NCBI GenBank assembly: GCA_903927685.1
Contig: CAIYOB010000022.1
Location: 1 to 14,254 of the forward strand
Reading direction: 5' to 3'
Length of the DNA: 14,254 nt
Source of the DNA: an uncultured Planctomycetaceae bacterium
GTDB taxonomy: Bacteria; Planctomycetota; Planctomycetia; Pirellulales; Pirellulaceae
The notes under the pieces were generated by a model. That model did not search any database, was not told the DNA's origin, and worked only from the letters and a program-made list of their open reading frames with translations. Both the position numbers and the translations under genes were made by a program. Below, piece by piece: positions 8,149-14,254 of this stretch (positions within the stretch are counted from its first letter, which is position 1; every line of letters begins with the position of its first letter).

Positions 8149-9519
8149 ATGTCCGCTCCTCGTCCCACAACACGCCGTCGATTCCTGCAGTCCGTGGCCG
8201 CCGCCGGGGCCGCGAGTCTGGTGCTGCCATCGCCCAACCGGGCTCTCGGCTATCAGTCGCCCAACGACCGGCCGGTCTTCGCCACGATCGGCCTGCGAAA
8301 TCAAGGCTGGGCGATCACGCAGAAGACGTTCAAATTCGCCGATTTCGCCGCACTCGCCGACGTGGACGCGAATGTCTTGGGGACTTATGTCGCGAAGACC
8401 GAGCAGAAGCAGGGCAAGAAGCCGGACGCCTACAAGGACTATCGACACGTCCTCGAGCGACAAGACATCGACGCGGTCATGATCGCCACGCCCGACCACT
8501 GGCATACCAAGATCGCCGTCGAAGCGATGCGGGCGGGCAAGGATGTCTACTGCGAAAAACCGCTCACGCTGACCATTGCCGAAGGCAAGCTGATCGAACA
8601 GGTGGTCCGGGAGACGGGACGCGTCTTCCAGGTCGGCACCATGCAACGCACGGAATGCGAGCAGCACTTCCTGCAGGCCATCGCCCTGGTGAAACTGGGA
8701 CGGATCGGGACGGTCAAGAAGGTGACGTGCGGCATCGGCGGGATGCCGTCTTCGCCAGTAATTCCCGAGGCCCCCGTTCCCGAGGGTCTGGACTGGGAGT
8801 TCTGGCTTGGCCCCGCACCCCAGGTCCCTTATCGCGCGTTACCCGAAATGCGGACCGGCTACGGCGGCGGCGTCCCGCTGTACAGCAATGCGCATTACTC
8901 CTTCCGGAATTGGCATGAATACTCCGGCGGCAAATTGACGGACTGGGGCGCTCATCACGTCGACATCGCCTGCTGGGCCCTTGGCGCCAGCGACACGGGG
9001 CCCAGCAAGGTGACGCCGGTCGAATACGCTCTGGCGTGTGAGTACAAGGCCGGCCAGCCCGTGGTCCACGACCGGTACAACATCGCGACCAGCTTCCAGA
9101 TCCGGGTCGCGATGCCCAACAGTGTCGAGCTGATGATTGTCAGCGAAGGCGACAACGGGATTCTGTTCGAGGGCACGGAAGGGCGGTTCTTCGTCAATCG
9201 CGGCCGGATTTCCGGAGGTCCTGTCGAAGCCCTGAAGGACAAGCCGCTGCCGGAAGGCACGCTGGAAGAGATCTACGGTGGCAAGATCAGCGAGAACCAC
9301 AGTGCCAACTTTATCGAGAGCATGAAATCCCGGAAGCAGCCCATCTCGGACGTCTGGTCGCACAACCGCATGCTCGAGATCTGTCACCTGGCGAATATCG
9401 CCATGCGACTGGGGCGGGAACTGGACTGGAATCCGATCCAGCGCGAGATCGTCGGCGACGCCGAGGCGAACGCGTTCCTGGCCCGGGAAAGCCGCCAGGG
9501 GTACGAAGTCCGGGTGTAG
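8149..9519 (+). CDS. Tat-exported Gfo/Idh/MocA family oxidoreductase
   Basis: 456 aa from the ATG at 8149, preceded by AAGGA with 8-nt spacing. The frame is open further upstream, but this start places a twin-arginine signal at the N-terminus: TRRRFLQ (8-14) followed by a hydrophobic AAAGAASLVLP stretch. The folded, cofactor-loaded protein is therefore probably exported by Tat. The N-terminal Rossmann domain has a modified glycine motif (IGLRNQG), the family EKP motif (E136-K137-P138 in DVYCEKPLT) and a C-terminal domain with DWGAHHVD (265-272), where H269/H270 include the likely catalytic histidine. The family oxidises or reduces sugars with NAD(P). Some exported relatives (GH109) use NAD to cleave glycosides, so a glycosidase-like role is possible. 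It is first in a plus-strand run with glycan-degrading genes; the next gene starts 73 nt downstream. Substrate unknown. Confidence 0.93.
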   Translation: MSAPRPTTRRRFLQSVAAAGAASLVLPSPNRALGYQSPNDRPVFATIGLRNQGWAITQKTFKFADFAALADVDANVLGTYVAKTEQKQGKKPDAYKDYRHVLERQDIDAVMIATPDHWHTKIAVEAMRAGKDVYCEKPLTLTIAEGKLIEQVVRETGRVFQVGTMQRTECEQHFLQAIALVKLGRIGTVKKVTCGIGGMPSSPVIPEAPVPEGLDWEFWLGPAPQVPYRALPEMRTGYGGGVPLYSNAHYSFRNWHEYSGGKLTDWGAHHVDIACWALGASDTGPSKVTPVEYALACEYKAGQPVVHDRYNIATSFQIRVAMPNSVELMIVSEGDNGILFEGTEGRFFVNRGRISGGPVEALKDKPLPEGTLEEIYGGKISENHSANFIESMKSRKQPISDVWSHNRMLEICHLANIAMRLGRELDWNPIQREIVGDAEANAFLARESRQGYEVRV

Positions 9520-9592
9520 GAGGCGCTGGCTCCGGAAAACGGTCGTCAACTTGCCCTTGACCAGCCGAGAACCCTGAATTGGAGATCCTGCA

Positions 9593-10732
9593 ATGCCTGC
9601 AAACTTGTTGATGAAGGCGTGGAAGTTGTTTGGCGTCTGCCCGTTGGTACTGGCCGCCGTCATCGCTGGCCGGGCCGAGCAGCCGCCTGCCGGTCCCCAC
9701 GGCGGCGCCGCCGTGGCGACACCGCAAGCAACCAGATACCGGGCGACCGTGGGCGCCTACTACTTCGACGGCTGGGCGGGCACAAGCGAGCGCTGGAAAG
9801 ACGACGCCACATGGGCCGCACTCCATCCTCCCACGCATCTCACGAAACGGATGCTCGACGAGTTCGCCGACCGGGAGCCAATCTGGGGCTGGCGAGACGA
9901 TTCGCTGGCCGTCATGGAACGACAGATCGACTTGGCCGCCGACCACGGGATCGCGTTCTTTGCCATCTGCTGGTACTGGAACGCGGACCCCAAGAAGGTT
10001 GCCCGGGACCCGAAGCACACCGGCTTGCAGCTGTTCCTGAAAGCGAAGAACAACCACCGGTTGAAGTTCTGCCTGCTCGTGGCCAACCACGCCGGATATC
10101 TGCTCCGAAACGCCGACGAGTGGCAGCAGGCCGCCGAGGGCTGGCGGCCCTACCTGACGCACCCGCAGCATCTGACGGTGGGCGGCAAGCCGCTGGTGAT
10201 CGTCTTCAGCCCGGGCAACGGCGATCCGGAGGGCTTCAGCCGCGTTCAGGACGTCGCCCGCCAGGCCGGTCTGCCCGGCGTCGCGATCGCCGGCTGCGGC
10301 AGCGGGGATGCCCAGCGGGGTTTCACCAACACGACGCACTACAACATCGTGCCGGGCTACGCCAGCGGGTCCGAATCGCACACGTTCGCCGAGTTGATTC
10401 AGGCCCATCAGCGTGCCTGGCGCGGCACTCCCGAACTGCCCTACATGCCCACCTTGAGCGTGGGCTGGGACAAGCGGCCCTGGGAGGGTGAGCGCGGGCT
10501 GGGGCAGACGCCCGGCTGGTACTTCCCCGACCGCACGCCTGAACAGTTGGCCGGGGGGCTGGAGTCGGCCATCGCCTGGATGGACCAGCACCCGGAGCAG
10601 ACGACCGCCGAACGCATCGTGCTGCTCTACGCCTGGAACGAGTTCGGCGAAGGCGGCTACCTCGCGCCCACCAAGGGCGACCCCGAGGGGGCCTACTTGA
10701 AGGCTGTGAAACACGTGGTCGAAGGCAAGTGA
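9593..10732 (+). CDS. Exported GH99/WbsX-like glycoside hydrolase
   Basis: 379 aa from the ATG at 9593, preceded by GGAGA with 7-nt spacing. A second ATG lies at 9611. A hydrophobic N-terminal segment (FGVCPLVLAAVIAG) is a probable signal peptide. The mature part begins with the strand VGAYYFDGW, and IAFFAICWYW (about 122-131) and YAWNEFGEGGYL (346-357) fit the GH99/WbsX-type TIM barrel. E350 and E353 are three residues apart, as in the catalytic pair of characterised GH99 endo-mannanases. The family also contains proteins of other or unknown activity, so mannan cleavage is not established. The stop codon is 3 nt before the next start, so the two glycosidase genes are almost certainly co-transcribed and coupled. 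Family assignment is by motif only. Confidence 0.8.
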   Translation: MPANLLMKAWKLFGVCPLVLAAVIAGRAEQPPAGPHGGAAVATPQATRYRATVGAYYFDGWAGTSERWKDDATWAALHPPTHLTKRMLDEFADREPIWGWRDDSLAVMERQIDLAADHGIAFFAICWYWNADPKKVARDPKHTGLQLFLKAKNNHRLKFCLLVANHAGYLLRNADEWQQAAEGWRPYLTHPQHLTVGGKPLVIVFSPGNGDPEGFSRVQDVARQAGLPGVAIAGCGSGDAQRGFTNTTHYNIVPGYASGSESHTFAELIQAHQRAWRGTPELPYMPTLSVGWDKRPWEGERGLGQTPGWYFPDRTPEQLAGGLESAIAWMDQHPEQTTAERIVLLYAWNEFGEGGYLAPTKGDPEGAYLKAVKHVVEGK

Positions 10733-10735
10733 ACC

Positions 10736-12757
10736 ATGCACGGGAATCGCACTCACAAGGCACCGCGTCGATGGTGGGCATTCCTGGTCCTGTGCCCGCT
10801 GTCGATCCACTTGGCCAGCGGCGCGGAAACCGTCGTCTGGCGGGCCGACTTCGAGGCACCGGCGCCAGCCGCGCCGCCGGCCGGCTGGTCGATGTGGGGC
10901 GCGCCGAAGTACAAAGAGCCCGCCAACTTTACCCGCGACACGCAGCAGTCGCACGGCGGCTCCGCGAGTTTCCGCATCCACCACCCCGCGCACACCGAAG
11001 GCTATGTGGTCTCGGCACCGGAGGCGGCCATTCATCCTCAGCCGGGCAAAGTGTACACGGCGTCCTTCTGGGCTCGGAGCGACCGGGAGGGTGAGGCGGT
11101 CTTCGGGTGGACGGCCTACCGCCAAGTCACGCCGTTCGTCGATGCGCCGTCGCCCGGTTCCTTCCCGCTGGCCGTCGAGCGGCAGTGGAAGCAGTTCCGT
11201 TTCGTGCTTCACGAGGGCTGGGATTTCTTTGCCGAAGACTGCCGGCATCTGTTGCTGACGTTTCGGGCTACCGGCACGGTGGAGGAGGAGCGGACCTTGT
11301 GGATCGACGACGTGGAGGTCACCGAGCAGCCGTCGCCGCGGGACGGCCGCTTGGTCAATCCCGCCACGCTGACCTACCAGCCATTGGAGCACCGCCTGCA
11401 GCCAGGCGAGCAACTGTCGGTCACGATTGACGCAGACCAGCGGCTGCGCCAGGCACACCGCGAAGTGGGCGGGGTCTCGTTCCATCGGGTCGCCGGCTGG
11501 ACGAGCTTGCCCTTTGACCGGCAGGGCCGATACGTGCTGCCCGCGGACCAGGAGGAGGCGATCCGCCAGCTGCGATTGCCGATGACGCGGTTCTACGCCG
11601 TGGGCGACGAGCCGTTTGGGCTGGAAACGGCGCTCGACAAGGCAGCCGAATTCCTGGACCGGATCAGCGTGGATCAGGCCGCCACGCCGCTGGAGTTCGA
11701 GATCCAGGGGGCGACCGGCAAACTGCCGCCCGAAGCCTGGGCACGCGGCGTCCGCCACAGCCTGGACCGCGGCTACCGGTTCCGCCATTGGGAGATCACC
11801 AACGAGCCTTACGTCGGCCACGCGGGGCGGGCCTTTCCGACGGCCGATTCGTACCTGGATCACTTCCAGGCCGTCAGCCGGGCGGTCCGCGGGGTACATG
11901 CCGAGGCTCAGATCGGCATGGCCATCGCCCATCGCAGCCCGGCCTGGGGCAATTACTTGCTGAAACGGGCAGCCGGCCAGTACGACTTCGTGGTGGGACA
12001 CTACTACAGCTTTCCGAACGTCCACCGCAGTTCGTTCGAGGACGTGGTGCTGACCGGCAACTACCAGATCCTCGACGAGATCCTCCAGACCGACGCGCTG
12101 ATGCGCCTGTACAACCCCGGGCGCGACGTGTACCAGTACGACACGGAATGGGGCCTGCACAGCTCCGGCCCGCAAGGGGAACGAGCGGACAACGTCCGCC
12201 GCAACGCCAACATCTGGGGCATGCTGCATAGGGCGGTGCGGCTGGTCCACTACCTGCGTGAAGATGTGCTGCGCGGAGCCAGTTCCTGGGAGATGTTCAC
12301 GTACCAGCGGGCGCCCGGATTCGGCTTTCTGGCGCAGGATGCTCCACAGCGGCGGTCCATGAACTACTGGCTGCACTACTACTTCAACCGCCATGCCGGC
12401 CGCTGGGTGCTGCCGCTCGACGGCACGGCCCCCTATCATGAAGGTTCGGCGGGCGGACGCACGTACCGCGGGCCATTGACTCCGGTCGTGGCGACATTGA
12501 GCCAGGACGAACAGCAGCTGTACCTCATCTTGGCCAACGGCTCGTGGGAGCGGACGGTACCGGTGCGGGTGACATTGCGGGGCTTTGTTCCGCAGCGCAG
12601 CACGGGAGTCGTCCTCAGCCATTCCGATCCGGATGGCGATCCGTTCCTCGAACGCCGCGAAGACCTGGTTCGGGAATTGCCGGTCGCTGTCCAGGGCCAG
12701 GAACTGACCACCGCGCTGCCGCCGCACGCCGTGGCGTTCGTCACGCTCCAGCGATAG
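10736..12757 (+). CDS. Exported GH39/GH51-like glycosidase with N-terminal CBM-like domain
   Basis: 673 aa from the ATG at 10736, 3 nt after the previous stop; GAAGG lies 10 nt upstream inside that gene. A basic N-terminus and hydrophobic stretch (WWAFLVLCPLSIHLASG) form a signal peptide. Residues about 33-205 look like a carbohydrate-binding beta-sandwich (CBM4_9-like: VYTASFWARSD, TLWIDDVEV). The barrel follows. WEITNEP gives the acid/base candidate E357 and YDTEWG the nucleophile candidate E471. This is the clan GH-A arrangement, and the spacing of 114 residues is close to GH39 and GH51 enzymes. A C-terminal beta-domain (about 570-673) resembles that of arabinofuranosidases and GH39 xylosidases. 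Likely targets are arabinosyl or xylosyl links in a plant- or alga-type polysaccharide; this is inferred. GH39 versus GH51 cannot be decided by eye. Confidence 0.8.
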   Translation: MHGNRTHKAPRRWWAFLVLCPLSIHLASGAETVVWRADFEAPAPAAPPAGWSMWGAPKYKEPANFTRDTQQSHGGSASFRIHHPAHTEGYVVSAPEAAIHPQPGKVYTASFWARSDREGEAVFGWTAYRQVTPFVDAPSPGSFPLAVERQWKQFRFVLHEGWDFFAEDCRHLLLTFRATGTVEEERTLWIDDVEVTEQPSPRDGRLVNPATLTYQPLEHRLQPGEQLSVTIDADQRLRQAHREVGGVSFHRVAGWTSLPFDRQGRYVLPADQEEAIRQLRLPMTRFYAVGDEPFGLETALDKAAEFLDRISVDQAATPLEFEIQGATGKLPPEAWARGVRHSLDRGYRFRHWEITNEPYVGHAGRAFPTADSYLDHFQAVSRAVRGVHAEAQIGMAIAHRSPAWGNYLLKRAAGQYDFVVGHYYSFPNVHRSSFEDVVLTGNYQILDEILQTDALMRLYNPGRDVYQYDTEWGLHSSGPQGERADNVRRNANIWGMLHRAVRLVHYLREDVLRGASSWEMFTYQRAPGFGFLAQDAPQRRSMNYWLHYYFNRHAGRWVLPLDGTAPYHEGSAGGRTYRGPLTPVVATLSQDEQQLYLILANGSWERTVPVRVTLRGFVPQRSTGVVLSHSDPDGDPFLERREDLVRELPVAVQGQELTTALPPHAVAFVTLQR

Positions 12758-13143
12758 TCCGTTGGATGACCTCAAGGCGTCGGGTACCCGAACTCCGTGG
12801 AGCCCTTCGGTCCCGGCGCTGCCGACCACCCCCGGGCGAAGAAGGCGAAGCGGAAGACGCAGGCCAGCGGCAAACCGGGAGCGTAGTCAGCAGTGTCCGA
12901 AGATGTCAGCCATGACGCCAGTCATCCTGGAGGCCGTCACCGACGACATCTGACCGTGCTGCGACCGGCATACCGTGCGTACCGACGTCGCGGGGGCACT
13001 GCCCGACGAGGAACTGCTGGCCTCGTTGCCTGAGCGCCGGCCGTCCTTTAACATCGAGGCTGTACGGCCGGGCCGTTGGTGGCTCGTGTCGCTGATCGGA
13101 CGGGTGCTGGCCAAGATCGTGCCCCCGAAAGGAGCTTCGAATC
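12758..13143 (+). other. Intergenic spacer with coding-like scraps
   Basis: 386 bp without a convincing gene. One frame from 12761 reads GVGYPNSVEPFGPGA and ends in a lysine-rich tail HPRAKKAKRKTQASGKPGA before TAG, which looks like a protein C-terminus. Another frame from 12899 reads MSAMTPVILEAVTDDI and stops at TGA 12951-12953. After that TGA the same frame continues with protein-like text (ALPDEELLASLPERRPSF, then RPGRWWLVSLIGRVLAKI) up to about 13120. These may be remains of decayed genes, or chance in GC-rich DNA. A 12-bp palindrome TCGGGTACCCGA lies at 12780-12791. AAAGGAG at 13128-13134 is the ribosome-binding site of the next gene. No clear promoter or terminator is seen. Confidence 0.5.
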
Positions 13144-14254
13144 ATGCAACGCATCGGTTGGCTTGCGGCGGCCGTCGCCTGCACGATGGCGGGGATCGCT
13201 TGGGCTCAGCCCAAGGACACGATCTACGACGAGGCCCAAGTACCGGCCTACACGCTGCCCGATCCGCTCGCGATGCAGGACGGGACGAAGATCACCGACG
13301 CCGACGGTTGGCGAAGCAAACGCCGGCCGGAGATCCTGGAGCTGTTTCAAGCCCACGTCTACGGGCGGACGCCGCCTGCGGTTCCCAAAATCACCTTCGA
13401 TGTTACGTCGGTCGACGCTCACGCCTTGGGCGGCAAGGCCACGCGGAAGGAAGTGGCGATCTTCCTGCTGGGCAAGCCGGACGGACCGCGGATGGATCTG
13501 CTGTTGTACCTGCCCAACGCCGCCAGCAAGCCTGTCCCGGCCTTTCTCGGCCTGAACTTCTACGGGAATCACTGCGTGCATCCCGATCCGGGGATCACGC
13601 TGTCCAAAACGTGGATGCGACCGACACGGGAAATGGGTGTGGTGGACAATCGGGCTACGGAAGCCTCGCGCGGCTGCCAGGCCAGTCGCTGGCAAGTCGA
13701 GCAGGTACTGGCCCGGGGCTACGGGTTGGCCACCGTGTATTACGGCGACATCGACCCGGATTTCCCGGAAGGCTGGAAGCTTGGATTGCGTGCGGCGTTG
13801 AGTTCGCAGGGCAAGGACACCGTATTCCGGCCGGACGACTGGGGAGCCATCGGCGCCTGGGCCTGGGGCCTGAGTCGAGCGATGGACTACCTGGAGCAGG
13901 AGCCGGCCGTGGACGCCAAACGCGTCGCGGTGATGGGGCATTCCCGGCTGGGCAAAACGGCACTCTGGGCTGGGGCACAGGACGAGCGGTTCGCCATCGT
14001 CATCTCGAACAACTCGGGCGAGGGCGGGGCCTCGCTGGTGCGGCGACGATTCGGCGAGGCAATTCACCACTCGGTCAGCATGGTCTCGTACTGGTACTGC
14101 ACCCAGTATCGCCAGTACGCCTGGCACGAAGCCGACCTGCCGGTGGACGCCCACATGCTGATCTCGTTGATCGCCCCACGCCCGGTCTACGTCGCCAGCG
14201 CCACCAAGGATCTGTGGGCCGATCCGCGCGGCGAGTTCCTGGCGGCCAAACATG
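13144..14254 (+). CDS. CE15-type glucuronoyl esterase, 3' end cut off
   Basis: 370 residues are visible from the ATG at 13144; the gene runs past the window edge. AAAGGAG lies 9 nt upstream. A signal peptide (WLAAAVACTMAGIAWA, probably cut before QPKD) implies export. The alpha/beta-hydrolase motif GHSRLGK puts the nucleophile at S267, followed by ALWAGAQDERFA. NNSGEGGAS supplies a possible acidic partner at E293. This G-x-S-R-x-G-K form is typical of CE15 enzymes, which cleave the ester between lignin alcohols and 4-O-methylglucuronic acid on xylan. The catalytic histidine should lie just beyond the edge (family proteins are about 400-450 aa). Bacterial CE15 members vary in activity and are often labelled acetylxylan esterase, so the exact ester is uncertain. 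A 386-bp spacer separates it from the glycosidase genes, so it may have its own promoter. Confidence 0.87.
   Translation, partial: MQRIGWLAAAVACTMAGIAWAQPKDTIYDEAQVPAYTLPDPLAMQDGTKITDADGWRSKRRPEILELFQAHVYGRTPPAVPKITFDVTSVDAHALGGKATRKEVAIFLLGKPDGPRMDLLLYLPNAASKPVPAFLGLNFYGNHCVHPDPGITLSKTWMRPTREMGVVDNRATEASRGCQASRWQVEQVLARGYGLATVYYGDIDPDFPEGWKLGLRAALSSQGKDTVFRPDDWGAIGAWAWGLSRAMDYLEQEPAVDAKRVAVMGHSRLGKTALWAGAQDERFAIVISNNSGEGGASLVRRRFGEAIHHSVSMVSYWYCTQYRQYAWHEADLPVDAHMLISLIAPRPVYVASATKDLWADPRGEFLAAKH

Noticed and set aside
9311..12829. A 1172-codon open frame on the minus strand opposite the oxidoreductase and both glycosidases
   Set aside because: It crosses three well-supported plus-strand genes and their intergenic gaps, has low-complexity R/G/V-rich content and no recognisable domain. 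It is a mirror of GC-biased codon use.
12951..12953. In-frame TGA followed by PCC-containing text, considered as a selenocysteine codon
   Set aside because: No SECIS-like hairpin is evident just downstream, no known selenoprotein motif surrounds it, and the reading frame itself is doubtful.

Overview
The window is GC-rich bacterial DNA, most likely from a planctomycete of the Pirellulales type. This is inferred from the gene mix: a Tat-exported Gfo/Idh/MocA oxidoreductase, exported glycan-active enzymes, a DUF4058 protein, a very long TPR protein with a cysteine-rich N-terminus, and a short (9-bp) tandem repeat between genes. No rRNA, tRNA, CRISPR array, transposase or phage gene is visible.

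Left part (1-3782): a non-coding end carries two small hairpins and a 9-bp tandem repeat. Two minus-strand genes follow, read from right to left: an exported, proline/alanine-rich, probably outer-membrane beta-barrel protein (2508-3782), and, 13 nt downstream of it, the RNA-binding protein Tex (311-2494). They probably share a transcript.

Middle (3783-8148): a 249-bp divergent region holds a near-consensus sigma-70-type promoter whose -10 box sits inside a short inverted repeat. It drives a 1023-aa TPR protein (4032-7103). A GC hairpin separates this from a convergent DUF4058 gene (7143-7880). The DUF4058 promoter has a perfect TTGACA -35 box with a perfect 14-bp palindrome directly against it, which looks like a repressor operator. 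A small family of GC-rich hairpin repeats (core GGCCGGTGGGAAYCGGCC) flanks the DUF4058 gene: one copy lies beyond its 3' end, and three diverged copies in the opposite orientation lie beyond its promoter.

Right part (8149-14254): four plus-strand genes form what looks like an exported glycan-degradation locus: a Tat-signal Gfo/Idh/MocA oxidoreductase, a GH99/WbsX-like protein, a clan GH-A (GH39/GH51-like) glycosidase with an N-terminal carbohydrate-binding-like domain, and a CE15-type glucuronoyl esterase cut by the window edge. All four have export signals. The two glycosidase genes are 3 nt apart. A 386-bp spacer with coding-like scraps precedes the esterase. The combination suggests attack on a uronate-containing heteropolysaccharide such as glucuronoxylan, but the substrate is inferred.

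The most useful leads are the hairpin repeat family around the DUF4058 gene, the operator-like palindrome in its promoter, and a possible link between DUF4058 and Uma2-like nuclease folds.
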